From DATLEX01 sp035525015 (GTDB taxonomy: Bacteria > Acidobacteriota > Thermoanaerobaculia > Gp7-AA8), in the NCBI GenBank assembly GCA_035525015.1, contig DATLFC010000038.1:1-30210 (forward strand): a stretch of DNA of 30,210 nt. Direction: 5' to 3'. The notes under the pieces were generated by a model. That model was not told the origin of the DNA, did not search any database, and saw only the letters and a list, made by a program, of their open reading frames with translations. This document shows, one piece after another, positions 6,432 through 14,501 of this stretch. Made by a program: the position numbers and the translations under genes. Numbering within the stretch: position 1 is the first letter of the stretch; every line of letters starts with the position of its first letter.

Positions 6432-8705
6432 ATGATCGACCTCACAGGATTGAATAACCAGCAGAGAAAGGCTGTGACGCATGGCACCGGTCCCCTGCTC
6501 GTTCTGGCGGGCGCCGGGTCTGGGAAGACCCGGGTCATCACCTACCGGATCGCCTGGCTGATCGGGGAGGGGGGGGTCGCGCCGGCGCGAATTCTGGCCG
6601 TGACCTTCACGAACAAGGCCGCCAGCGAGATGCTGAGCCGGGTGGAGCACCTGGTTCCGCACATCGGGGCCCGTCCCTGGATCGGGACGTTCCACGCGAC
6701 GTCGCTTCGGATGCTGCGGCGCTACGCCGACCGTCTGGGGTACACGAAGTCGTTCGTGGTCTACGACACGGCCGATCAGCTGACGCTGATCCGGCGCTGC
6801 ATGCGCGAGCTGAACGTGAACGACGAGGCGTACCCTCCGCGGGCCGTGCTGACGCGCATCTCGCATGCGAAGAACGAGCTCATCGGGCCGGAGGAGTACG
6901 AGCGGACGAATCTCGACTTCTTCGGCGCGCGCGTGGCGGAGATCTACCGGATGTACCAGAAGCGGCTGCGCGAGTTCGACGCCATGGACTTCGATGACCT
7001 GATCGGCAGGTACGTCGAGCTGCTGGAAAAGAACGAGGACATCCGCGGCGAGTTGCACGAGCGTTTTCAGCACCTGCTCATCGACGAATACCAGGACACG
7101 AATCGCGCGCAGTACGTGCTGATCAAGCTTCTGGCGGGGCCGGAGGGGAATGTGATGGCGGTCGGTGACGAGGACCAGTCCATCTACAGGTTCCGCGGCG
7201 CCGACATCAACAACATCCTGAACTTCGAGAAGGATTTTCCGGGCGCCGAGATCATCAAGCTCGAGCAGAACTATCGCTCGACGGGCAACATCCTCGACGC
7301 CGCCACGGGAGTCGTCGCCAACAACATCGCCCGGAAAGGCAAACGGCTCTACACGGAGTCGGGAAGCGGCGACCCGGTGCGCATCGTGACCTGCAGCAAC
7401 GAGCGGGAAGAGGCGCAGTTCGTCATCGAGAAGATCACCGCGCAGCGTTCACGGATGAAGCTCTCCGACTTCGCGGTGCTCTTCCGGACCAACGCGCAGT
7501 CGCGGCCCTTCGAAGAAGAGCTTCTCCGCGCCAACATCCCCTACACGGTCGTCGGCGGCGTGAAGTTCTACGAGCGGGCCGAGATCAAGGACGTTCTCTC
7601 CTATCTGCGGCTGGCCATCCGGCCGCACGACACGCCGTCGATCGAGCGCGTCATCAACGCCCCCTCGCGTGGCATCGGTGACACGACCGTCAGCGCGCTC
7701 AGCGACGCGGCGACCCAGCAGAACGTGTCGCTCTGGACGGTGATCGAAGGGGATCTGGCTTTTCTGCCGACGCGGGCCTCCAAAGCGGTGCGCGAGTTTC
7801 GCGAGATCGTGCACGATCTGCAGCGCGCCGCCGCCAATCCGCTGCCGGAGCTCCTCGATTACCTGCTCCTCCGCACCGGCTATCGCCGCATGCTGAGTGA
7901 ATCGCGCGACATCCAGGATGAATCGAGGCTGGAGAACATCGACGAGCTCCTCAACTCCGCGCGGGAGTTCGCCGAGCAGAACACCTCCGCGAGCGTGTCC
8001 GACTACCTCGACTCCCTGACGCTCATGTCGGACCTCGACCGCTACGAGTCGCAGAAGGGCGTCACGCTGATGACGCTCCACTCGGCCAAGGGACTGGAGT
8101 TCAAGGTCGTGTTTCTGGCCGGCATGGATGAGGGCATCCTCCCGCACTCGAGCTCGCTCGAGCACCAGGAGGATCTCGAGGAGGAGCGGCGCCTCTGTTA
8201 CGTGGGGATGACGCGGGCTCGGGAGCAGCTCTACTGCATCCATTCGCGCGAGCGGCGGCTGCACGGGAGGTTCCGGGAGCAGTCGCCGTCGCCGTTCCTC
8301 AGCGAGATTCCGGAGGAGGTGAAGGAGGAGGTGGGGATGCGGCGCGCCTCGTGGGCTCCTTCGCGGCCGGCGCGCCCCTCACCCGGCGCGAAGCCCGCCC
8401 TGAGCGGAGCCGAAGGGCGCCACCCTCTCCCCGCTGCGCGGGGCGAGGGGACGGCGGCGGCGGTGGCTTCGTTTTTCGAGGGGTCGGCGGTGCAGTTCGA
8501 TCCCTCGGCGATCCGGCCGGCGGCGAAGAGCGACACGTCGCGGCCCGATCTGAAGCGGGGGCAGCGCGTCCGGCACGAGATGTTCGGCGACGGCACGATT
8601 CTGACAATGGAGGGATCGGGGCCCGACGCGAAGCTGACCGTCTATTTCGAGCGCGCCGGGTCGAAGAAGTTCATCGCCAAATACGCCAAGCTGACCAGGA
8701 TCTGA
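6432..8705 (+). CDS. pcrA: UvrD/PcrA-type ATP-dependent 3'-5' DNA helicase
   Basis: SF1A helicase acting in nucleotide-excision and mismatch repair and in stripping proteins from DNA. In the 757-residue protein the Q motif (LNNQQRKAV) is at 7-15, Walker A GAGSGKT at 27-33, TFTNKAASEM follows, the IDEYQDTN Walker B is near 217-224 (Asp218, Glu219), then GDEDQSIYRFRGA, EQNYRST, TLHSAKGLEF near 550 and CYVGMTRAREQLY near 588. The catalytic core is intact. A proline/alanine-rich linker (about 636-705) contains translated repeat sequence. The C-terminal Tudor-like module GQRVRHEMFGDGTI...VYFERAGSKKF (about 706-757), typical of PcrA/UvrD, follows. The ATG at 6432 gives the family start; no Shine-Dalgarno is present. 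Confidence 0.95.
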   Translation: MIDLTGLNNQQRKAVTHGTGPLLVLAGAGSGKTRVITYRIAWLIGEGGVAPARILAVTFTNKAASEMLSRVEHLVPHIGARPWIGTFHATSLRMLRRYADRLGYTKSFVVYDTADQLTLIRRCMRELNVNDEAYPPRAVLTRISHAKNELIGPEEYERTNLDFFGARVAEIYRMYQKRLREFDAMDFDDLIGRYVELLEKNEDIRGELHERFQHLLIDEYQDTNRAQYVLIKLLAGPEGNVMAVGDEDQSIYRFRGADINNILNFEKDFPGAEIIKLEQNYRSTGNILDAATGVVANNIARKGKRLYTESGSGDPVRIVTCSNEREEAQFVIEKITAQRSRMKLSDFAVLFRTNAQSRPFEEELLRANIPYTVVGGVKFYERAEIKDVLSYLRLAIRPHDTPSIERVINAPSRGIGDTTVSALSDAATQQNVSLWTVIEGDLAFLPTRASKAVREFREIVHDLQRAAANPLPELLDYLLLRTGYRRMLSESRDIQDESRLENIDELLNSAREFAEQNTSASVSDYLDSLTLMSDLDRYESQKGVTLMTLHSAKGLEFKVVFLAGMDEGILPHSSSLEHQEDLEEERRLCYVGMTRAREQLYCIHSRERRLHGRFREQSPSPFLSEIPEEVKEEVGMRRASWAPSRPARPSPGAKPALSGAEGRHPLPAARGEGTAAAVASFFEGSAVQFDPSAIRPAAKSDTSRPDLKRGQRVRHEMFGDGTILTMEGSGPDAKLTVYFERAGSKKFIAKYAKLTRI
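8376..8450. repeat. repeat-like hairpin inserted in frame within pcrA
   Basis: Within the linker of the helicase gene, CCCTCTCCCCGC (8423-8434) and GCGGGGCGAGGG (8438-8449) form a 12-bp stem with one mismatch and a 3-base loop. It is preceded by CCCTCACCC (from about 8376) and CCCTGAGCGGAGCCGAAGGG (8398-8417), both of the style of dispersed intergenic repeats. The segment is translated without a stop (reading ALSGAEGRHPLPAARGEG) and lies between the helicase core and the C-terminal module. That it is a mobile or dispersed repeat is an inference. Confidence 0.6.
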
Positions 8706-8708
8706 GAG

Positions 8709-8858
8709 ATGGTGAAAAAGAGGATCGTCGATAACCGGAACCGCCCCGCCCAGCCCGAGCCGGGGCAGGATCCGGCCGTGAAGAAAGTGCCGGTGCGCAA
8801 ACAGGGGACCAGGCCCACGCCGAAGCGGAAGATGACGAGGGAAAAAGTGTCATCCTGA
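8709..8858 (+). CDS. small basic hypothetical protein (49 aa)
   Basis: This ATG-started frame begins three bases after the pcrA stop and is too short to be an obvious gene. The product is strongly basic and proline-rich (MVKKRIVDNRN..., ...KRKMTREK), with no hydrophobic segment, and looks disordered or nucleic-acid binding. The last residues (KVSS) and the TGA stop come from the left arm of the 8847-8928 repeat. Close spacing behind pcrA suggests coupled translation. I do not recognise a family. It may be a real small protein or a chance frame, since no Shine-Dalgarno is clear. Confidence 0.35.
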   Translation: MVKKRIVDNRNRPAQPEPGQDPAVKKVPVRKQGTRPTPKRKMTREKVSS

Positions 8859-8928
8859 GCGCCGCAGAGCGCGAAGGATCTCCCACCCGCAGGGGGTCCT
8901 TCGCCGTCTTCGCGGCTCAGGATGACAC
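8847..8928. repeat. REP-like inverted repeat (copy 3)
   Basis: GTGTCATCCTGAGC (8847-8860) and GCTCAGGATGACAC (8915-8928) are perfect 14-bp inverted arms. Further pairing occurs inside (GCGAAGGA against TCCTTCGC). It lies between the plus-strand 49-codon frame and the convergent TPR gene and could act as a bidirectional transcript-end hairpin, although no T-run follows. Its left arm contains the stop codon of the 49-codon frame. Confidence 0.88.
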
Positions 8929-8934
8929 GGTGGG

Positions 8935-10794
8935 TCACTTGCCGCTGGTGGCGGCGCGGCGGCGCTTGGCGTGCAGCCGGTCGATGAGCTTCGTCGCGGA
9001 GCGGACCTGTTCGAGGATCTTCTCTTCCAGACCGGCGCCCTTGATCTTGAAGCTCTTGGCGCGGCGGAAGACGGCGCGGGCGCGGTCCTTCTCGCCGCTC
9101 TCCAGCAGGGCCATGCCGAGGTGCATCAGGTTCGTGGCCGTGGGACCGATGTCGGCGGACTTCGACAGGAAGTCGACGGCGGCCTGGAAGTCACGGCGCT
9201 TGAAGTAAACCCAACCCAGCGCCGCCAGGGGGAACTGCTTCAGCTCCTTCGGTGAGTAGCGCAGCGCGAGCTGCGCGCTCTCCAGCGCCTCGTCTAGGCT
9301 CTCTTCCATCTCGGCGAGGTTGTACGCCTTCTCGTAGTAGGCGATCGACTTCGCGTAGTTCGATGTGTACTCGCGCAGCATCTCTTCCAGCGCGCGATTC
9401 GCGTCCTTGAAGTTCCCCTCGGCGCGCAGCGCCTCGACCAGCGTCGTGTACGCCGCCGCCGCGACGACCTCCGTCGGCCTCTCACGCAGGATCTGCCTCG
9501 ATACGGCGATGGCCTCGCTGTTCAGATCGAGGTGCGAGCAGAGCAGCGCGTACGGCATCAGGATGTTGACGTTGTCGGGGTATTCGTGCGAGGCCCGGCG
9601 GTAGTGATCGAGGGCCTCGCTGTAATTGCCCTGATTGACCAGCGTCTCCGCCTCGCTCAGCTCTGTCGCCGCCGGTCCCTCGATCGGGACGTGGCCGGAG
9701 ATTCCCTCGTAGATCTTGACGGCCTGCTGGTACTCCATCTTGTTCGGATTCAGCTCCAGTGCTTCCTGGAAGCACTCGATGGCCTTCCGGTTCCAGTTGC
9801 GGTCGAGATAGCAGAGGCCGAGGTGATAGATCGCCTCCTCGTAGTCGGGATCGAGTTTCAGCGCGCTCTGGAACGAACGGATGGAGCGCTCGAGCTGCCC
9901 CTTCTCGTAGAAGATCGTGCCGAGAAGGAAGAAGGCCTGCGGGATGGCCTCGAGCTGGATGGCCTTCTCGAGGAACTTCTGCGCGCGAAGGAGCTTGCCT
10001 TTCCGGGCGTAGATCGCACCGAGAGAGAAGTAGGGGAGGAACGACTCCTGCGAGATCTGGATGGCGCGCCGCAGCCAGCGCTCGGCCCCCTTCAGATCCT
10101 GCCGCTCGTGCAGGAGGACGCCGTAGAAAACGGCGGCGTCGAAGTGATCGGGCTGCACCTCCAGCGTCCGCTCGAGGTAGTACTTGGCGCGATCGAGATT
10201 GCCGTCGTTGAAGAACGTCTCGCCCAGGAAGAAGGAGAGCTCGTAGTTGTCGCGGTCGAGGCGGAACGCTTCTTCGAGAGCCTTCAGGCCGCGGTCGGGA
10301 TCGAAGGCGTCGATGGCCGCTTCCGCTTCCACGACCAGGCCCACGAAGCGGTCGCGCTTGTCGCCTCGGAAGAGCGACATGATGCGGTCGCGCCGTTCGG
10401 TGAAGCGCTGCTTCTTCTCCAGCGCGAGCATCTGCTCGCCCATCTTCGCTTCCCACAGCTCCACCACTTCCTCGCCGGAGAGGAGGTTCTTTTTCTCCAG
10501 GAGCTCCTTCACGGAGAGCAGGCCTGTCTGGTTGATGAAGATGGCCCGCTCGTGCTTCTGCACGGCGTCGACGACGGAGCGGAGCGTTTCGGCGGAGCGC
10601 TTGACGATCTCCTCGAGCGCGGAGACGCGCTCGAGCAGGTGCTCGTCGAGCGAAAGGTCGCCTTCCTCTTCGTACTCTTCGACCTCGTCCTCTTCGAACG
10701 AGGTCAGTCCCGACAGAACGAGAAGCTTGTTCTGACAGCGGAAGCAGTACTCCTTATCGTCTTCGTTGAACGCGCTACAGGTCTGGCAGAGCAT
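8935..10794 (-). CDS. zinc-ribbon and TPR-repeat protein
   Basis: A 619-residue cytoplasmic protein with an N-terminal zinc ribbon (Cys3, Cys6, Cys17, Cys20; CQTC and CFRC), an acidic stretch (about 34-46), a coiled region (about 55-145), and then many tetratricopeptide repeats to the end. Clear TPR units are DRAKYYLERTLEVQPDH, GAERWLRRAIQIS, RSIRSFQSALKLDPDY and KAIECFQEALELNP. A second TPR array follows about residue 375. TPRs mediate protein-protein contacts; no enzymatic domain is visible. I chose the ATG at 10794 because the zinc ribbon begins there. The frame stays open upstream, but that extension would overlap hbd and is non-conserved in character. A TCTAAT hexamer lies 12 bases before this ATG. 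The function is unknown; a scaffold is likely. Confidence 0.8.
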   Translation of the reverse strand: MLCQTCSAFNEDDKEYCFRCQNKLLVLSGLTSFEEDEVEEYEEEGDLSLDEHLLERVSALEEIVKRSAETLRSVVDAVQKHERAIFINQTGLLSVKELLEKKNLLSGEEVVELWEAKMGEQMLALEKKQRFTERRDRIMSLFRGDKRDRFVGLVVEAEAAIDAFDPDRGLKALEEAFRLDRDNYELSFFLGETFFNDGNLDRAKYYLERTLEVQPDHFDAAVFYGVLLHERQDLKGAERWLRRAIQISQESFLPYFSLGAIYARKGKLLRAQKFLEKAIQLEAIPQAFFLLGTIFYEKGQLERSIRSFQSALKLDPDYEEAIYHLGLCYLDRNWNRKAIECFQEALELNPNKMEYQQAVKIYEGISGHVPIEGPAATELSEAETLVNQGNYSEALDHYRRASHEYPDNVNILMPYALLCSHLDLNSEAIAVSRQILRERPTEVVAAAAYTTLVEALRAEGNFKDANRALEEMLREYTSNYAKSIAYYEKAYNLAEMEESLDEALESAQLALRYSPKELKQFPLAALGWVYFKRRDFQAAVDFLSKSADIGPTATNLMHLGMALLESGEKDRARAVFRRAKSFKIKGAGLEEKILEQVRSATKLIDRLHAKRRRAATSGK

Positions 10795-10806
10795 GGTTTG
10801 GTGCGG

Positions 10807-10812
10807 ATTAGA
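10807..10812 (-). promoter_or_regulatory. -10-like hexamer upstream of zinc-ribbon/TPR gene
   Basis: On the reverse strand TCTAAT lies 12 bases before the ATG at 10794 with no Shine-Dalgarno between. The hbd gene ends 33 bases further upstream, so this would allow separate transcription of the TPR gene with a very short leader. Confidence 0.35.
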
Positions 10813-10844
10813 ACATGGGTTGGCGACGACTTCATCCCTCGATG

Positions 10845-11687
10845 TCAGTAACGGTAAAACCCGCGTCCACTCTTCCGGCCCAGCCACCCCGCATCGACCA
10901 TCTTCACCAGCAGCGGACACGGCCGGTACTTCGGGTCGCCGAACCCTTCCTCGAGCACGCGGAGTATGGCCAGGCATACATCGAGGCCGATGAAGTCGGC
11001 GAGCGTGAGCGGACCCATCGGGTGGTTCATGCCGAGTTTCATCACGCCGTCGATCGCTTCCGGCGTCGCCACCCCTTCGTAGAGCGTGAAGATCGCCTCG
11101 TTGATCATCGGCATCAGGACGCGGTTGGAGATGAAGCCGGGATAGTCGTTCACTTCGATCGGCGTCTTCCCCATCTTCTTCGACAGGTCCTCGACGCGCA
11201 TCCAGGTCTCATCCGTGGTGGCGATGCCGCGGATCACCTCGACGAGCGCCATCACCGGCACCGGATTCATGAAGTGCATGCCGATGACCTTGTCGGGACG
11301 CTTCGTCGCGGCGGCGATCTTCGTGATCGAGATCGATGACGTGTTCGAGGCCAGGATGCACTCGGGGCGGGTGATCGTGTCGAGCGTGCCGAACAGCTCC
11401 GTCTTGGCGGCGAGGTTCTCGATGATCGCTTCGATCACGATGTCGGCGCCGGCGGCGGCCTGCAGGTCGGTGGCCGTCCGGATGCGGCCGAGGACCGCTT
11501 CCTTTTCCGCCGCCTGCATCTTTCCCTTGTCGACGCCGCGCTGGAGGTTGGACGAGATCGTCTTCATGGCCCGGTCGAGGATGTCGCGCGAGATGTCGAT
11601 GAGCATCACCTCGAAACCGCTCCCGGCGGCCGTGTGGGCGATGCCGTTGCCCATCGTCCCGCCGCCGATAACAACGATGTTTTTCAT
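10845..11687 (-). CDS. hbd: 3-hydroxybutyryl-CoA dehydrogenase
   Basis: NAD(P)-dependent oxidation or reduction of 3-hydroxyacyl-CoA, used in short-chain fatty acid and butanoate metabolism. The 280-residue single-function protein has the dinucleotide loop VIGGGTMGNGIA (6-17), SNTSS (114-118), the catalytic His138 in GMHFMNPVPVM, Glu150 and SNR (187-189). The C-terminal domain has NHPMGPLTLADFIGLD and ends with GRKSGRGFYRY. All key residues are intact. An AGGAG Shine-Dalgarno lies upstream on the reverse strand. No thiolase or crotonase is adjacent. It is transcribed divergently from the zinc-ribbon kinase gene and followed by the TPR gene. Confidence 0.93.
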   Translation of the reverse strand: MKNIVVIGGGTMGNGIAHTAAGSGFEVMLIDISRDILDRAMKTISSNLQRGVDKGKMQAAEKEAVLGRIRTATDLQAAAGADIVIEAIIENLAAKTELFGTLDTITRPECILASNTSSISITKIAAATKRPDKVIGMHFMNPVPVMALVEVIRGIATTDETWMRVEDLSKKMGKTPIEVNDYPGFISNRVLMPMINEAIFTLYEGVATPEAIDGVMKLGMNHPMGPLTLADFIGLDVCLAILRVLEEGFGDPKYRPCPLLVKMVDAGWLGRKSGRGFYRY

Positions 11688-11763
11688 CCGTTTGCGTCTC
11701 CTGCTTTTTCGCGGCCGTGACTCTATCGCACAAGCGGCGTAACATCGGCGATCCGGATTGGAG

Positions 11764-12912
11764 ATGGCTGCTACGTGCTTGCTGTGCGGGCGGGAAACTG
11801 GTGCCGGCGCGATCGTCTGCGACGCGTGCGAGAAGCGGAACAGGCGGGGAGCGAGCAGGCCGGCCCAGACGATTCCGCAGACAAACGAGGCGCTTGCGCT
11901 CGACGCGTTCCCGCCGGCGCCGGTCGTGCCGTTCCCGCTTCAGGCGGCGTCGCCCGCGATCACCAGCGTCGTCAACCTGCTGGTGGCGGCCGGCGTTCCG
12001 GCGGTGTTCCTGGCCGCCGACCGCACGGTGAAGTTCGTTTCCGACGCGGCGCTGAAGCTGCTCGACGCCAGGCCGCAGGAGCTGGCCACGGCGGCCGACG
12101 TCGAGGCCAGAAGCGGCTTTCGACTCGGTGACCTCGCCGTTCCGTCGACGGCCGGCACGCGCATCGGCAACCGCAACGTCGTCTGCTCGCTCGTGCCGAT
12201 GTCGGGCGGGGCCAGCGGCGCGGTGCTCGTTTTTCGCGAGACCGATCCGATGAACGAGGCGCACGCCTCCTTCGTCGCCTTCGTCCGGGAGACGGCGCTC
12301 GAGCCGCTGCGGCTGCTGCGCGACGCGCTGAGCTCCGTCCAGCGGCACGAGATCAGCCAGGCGCTGCTCGCCGACGCGGCCGGAACGCTCGACCAGATCC
12401 TCGCCTCGCTCGAGCTCGCGCCGGGAATCGCCGCCGCCCCCGCCGCGAAACCGATTCCGCGCGCCGTCGATGTCGTCCGCCGCGTCGCCGAACGTTTCAG
12501 CGCCGCCGCGGCGCTGAAGGGAGTCCAGCTTCAGATCGACGTGCAGGAGCTCGACGAGCGGTTCGCCCATCACCAGCAGCTCGCCGATGCGCTGGCCATC
12601 CTCGTGGAGAACGCCCTGCACTACGTCCCCGCCGCCGGGATGGTGGTCATCGGCGTCCGCTGGATGGAGCACAAGAACAAGCCGATCCTCCTCTTCTTCG
12701 TCATGGATAATGGACCGCTGGTTCCGGAGAGCATGCGTCAGGCGATCTTCGAGCCGTCGTTCGACTGGAAGCCCGCGGGGGAGCGGACGGGGCGCGCCCT
12801 CTTCCGCTGCCGCGAATTCGCCGCCACGCACGGCGGTTCCGTCTGGGTGGAATCCAGGACCGGAAAGGCCTGCACATTTTTCCTCCGTGTGCGGCCGGAT
12901 GCTGAACGATGA
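11764..12912 (+). CDS. zinc-ribbon, PAS-like, HATPase (histidine-kinase-like) protein
   Basis: A 382-residue cytoplasmic protein. The N-terminal zinc ribbon uses Cys5, Cys8, Cys19 and Cys22 (CLLC, CDAC). After a proline-rich linker comes a PAS-like segment (about 65-160, VPAVFLAADRTVKFVSDAALKLL to GAVLVFRETDPMNE). Then come helices resembling a dimerisation domain (165-220) and a HATPase domain with N box ILVENALHYVPAAG (Glu282, Asn283), MDNGPLVPE (Asp315, Gly317), FEPSF and the final HGGSVWVES. No canonical H-box (H-E-[IL]-x-x-P) is seen; the only candidate is His195-Glu196 in VQRHEIS. There is no transmembrane segment. The ATG at 11764 is preferred over the TTG at 11758. No response regulator is adjacent. 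Its stop overlaps the CAP gene start by four bases. Confidence 0.75.
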   Translation: MAATCLLCGRETGAGAIVCDACEKRNRRGASRPAQTIPQTNEALALDAFPPAPVVPFPLQAASPAITSVVNLLVAAGVPAVFLAADRTVKFVSDAALKLLDARPQELATAADVEARSGFRLGDLAVPSTAGTRIGNRNVVCSLVPMSGGASGAVLVFRETDPMNEAHASFVAFVRETALEPLRLLRDALSSVQRHEISQALLADAAGTLDQILASLELAPGIAAAPAAKPIPRAVDVVRRVAERFSAAAALKGVQLQIDVQELDERFAHHQQLADALAILVENALHYVPAAGMVVIGVRWMEHKNKPILLFFVMDNGPLVPESMRQAIFEPSFDWKPAGERTGRALFRCREFAATHGGSVWVESRTGKACTFFLRVRPDAER

Positions 12913-13376
12913 AGCTGAACCATCTTGTGATCGTTCTTCTCCTGGCCCCTGGGGCCGGCGCCGCGGAGATCACGCGCGAATCCGTCGTCGCGGAGATGAA
13001 CGTCCATCGCCAGGCGGCAGGGCTTGCGCCGCTGCGGGAGGACGAGCGGCTGACGCGCGCGGCCGGCCTGCGCATGCGCGACATGGAAGAGCTGGCGTAC
13101 TGGGCCCACGTCGCACCGGACGGCCGCTCCCCCTTCGAGCTGCTCCGGCCCACCGGCTACCTCTATCAATCGGCCGGGGAAAATCTCGCCGCCGGCTTCG
13201 AGACGGCGGGCCTGCTCGTGCAGTCGTGGATGGAGTCGAAAGGGCACCGGCAGAACATCCTCTCGCCGCTCTATCAGGATTGCGGCGTGGCCGTGCTGGA
13301 GGGATCGACGACCGGCCGGGCCATGGGGCGGTCGGTGGTCGTATTGTTCGCGCGGCCGCTTCCCGCGACGCCGTAG
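12909..13376 (+). CDS. secreted CAP/SCP-domain protein
   Basis: A 155-residue exported protein of the CAP superfamily (YkwD-like). A signal peptide is visible (KLNHLVIVLLLAPGAGAA, cleavage likely near 18-19). The mature part shows the fold's conserved positions: MNVHRQAAGL (30-39), YWAHVAPDGRSPFELL (64-79, His67), SAGENLAAG (88-96, Glu91), and SWMESKGHRQNIL (106-118, His113). These are the residues of the CAP cavity; bacterial members have varied or unknown roles at the envelope. The start overlaps the kinase-like gene stop by four bases (ATGA), so the two are translationally coupled. The gene ends five bases before the convergent moeB stop. Confidence 0.88.
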   Translation: MKLNHLVIVLLLAPGAGAAEITRESVVAEMNVHRQAAGLAPLREDERLTRAAGLRMRDMEELAYWAHVAPDGRSPFELLRPTGYLYQSAGENLAAGFETAGLLVQSWMESKGHRQNILSPLYQDCGVAVLEGSTTGRAMGRSVVVLFARPLPATP

Positions 13377-13381
13377 GTCCG

Positions 13382-14500
13382 CTACCGCACCTGCATGGCC
13401 GGATCGACGTCGCGCTTCCACGCCGTCATCCCGCCGACCAGGTTCTTCACCCGCGTGTAGCCGCGCGAGAGGAGGTACTGCTGGGCGTTCGCGCTCCGCG
13501 CGCCCGAGCGGCAGACCATGATCACTTCCGCGTCGCGCGGAATCTCCTCGATCCGTGACGGGACCTGCTGCAGAGGGATGTGACGCGCCTCTTCCAGGTG
13601 GCCGGCTGCCCATTCGTACGGCTCGCGCACATCGACGATGACCACCTTCGAACCGTCGGAGGCCATGCGCTCGGCCAGCTCGGCGGCGGTGATGTTCGTC
13701 TCGCTCACAGGATTGCAGAACTCCTCGTAGTCGATCAGCTCGCGAATCTCGCGATCCGCACCGCAGATGCGGCATTGCGGATTCTTCTCCAACTTCAGGG
13801 TGCGGAACGCCATCGAGAGCGCGTCGATCATCAGAAGCCGCCCGATCAGCGGATCTCCCGCGCCGGTGATGAGCTTGATCGCCTCCGTGGCCTGGATCGT
13901 CCCGACGATTCCGGGCAGCACGCCGAGGACGCCTCCCTCCGCGCAGGAAGGCACGAGGTGCGGTGGCGGCGGGTCGGGATAGAGACAGCGGTAGCAGGGA
14001 CCGAGTCTGGCGTCGAAGACGGCGGCCTGGCCGTCGAACCGGAAGACGGAGCCGTAGACGTTCGGCTTGCCGGTCAGCACGCAGGCGTCGTTCACCAGGT
14101 AGCGCGTCGGGAAGTTGTCCGTGCCGTCGAGCACGACGTCGTACGGCTCGAACAGCGCCAGCGCGTTGCGCGATGAGAGGCGGTCATTGAACGTCTCAAC
14201 GCGGACGTTGCGGTTGAGATCGTGAAGACGCTGCCAGGCCGCGTCGAGCTTCCGCTGCCCGACGACCGACTCCCCATAGAGAATCTGCCGCTGCAGGTTC
14301 GAAGCGTCGACGGTGTCGAAGTCGACGAGACCGATCCGCCCGACGCCGGCCGCCGCCAGGTACATGGCCGCCGGACTCCCCAGCCCCCCCGCCCCGATGA
14401 TGAGGACCGAGGCGCGTTTCAGCTTGTGCTGCCCTTCCTCGCCGATTTCCGGAAGAGAGAGATGCCGTGCGTAACGTTCGGTTTCTTCGGCCGTGAGCAT
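13382..14500 (-). CDS. moeB: MoeB/ThiF-type adenylyltransferase fused to rhodanese domain (MoeZ-like)
   Basis: E1-like enzyme that adenylates the C-terminus of a ubiquitin-like sulfur carrier (MoaD, ThiS or CysO type), with a rhodanese domain that can deliver sulfur. In the 372-residue protein, the ATP loop IIGAGGLGSP is at 34-43, LVDFDTVDASNLQRQ at 58-72, LDGTDNFPTRY at 124-134, zinc cysteine pairs at 169/172 and 243/246, and a cysteine at 186 (PSCAEGGVLG). The rhodanese part (about 270-372) has VDVREPYEWAAGH and the active loop CRSGAR with Cys330. No moaD or thiS is nearby, so the sulfur carrier is unknown. A 17-bp inverted repeat separates it from yqeY upstream on the same strand. Confidence 0.92.
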   Translation of the reverse strand: MLTAEETERYARHLSLPEIGEEGQHKLKRASVLIIGAGGLGSPAAMYLAAAGVGRIGLVDFDTVDASNLQRQILYGESVVGQRKLDAAWQRLHDLNRNVRVETFNDRLSSRNALALFEPYDVVLDGTDNFPTRYLVNDACVLTGKPNVYGSVFRFDGQAAVFDARLGPCYRCLYPDPPPPHLVPSCAEGGVLGVLPGIVGTIQATEAIKLITGAGDPLIGRLLMIDALSMAFRTLKLEKNPQCRICGADREIRELIDYEEFCNPVSETNITAAELAERMASDGSKVVIVDVREPYEWAAGHLEEARHIPLQQVPSRIEEIPRDAEVIMVCRSGARSANAQQYLLSRGYTRVKNLVGGMTAWKRDVDPAMQVR

Positions 14501-14501
14501 T

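Noticed and set aside
8847..8928. Repeat arms as CRISPR repeats
   Set aside because: Copies are inverted pairs scattered singly between genes, not direct repeats with regular spacers.
9532..10851. A 439-codon plus-strand frame opposite the zinc-ribbon/TPR gene
   Set aside because: It is a mirror of the TPR repeats; no independent motif or start signal.
10795..10977. A longer start for the zinc-ribbon/TPR protein
   Set aside because: It would overlap hbd by 133 bases and add 61 residues before the zinc ribbon. A -10-like element sits just before the shorter ATG.
11209..12831. A 540-codon minus-strand frame spanning the hbd and kinase-like genes
   Set aside because: It overlaps two well-supported genes, is arginine-rich and shows no motif.
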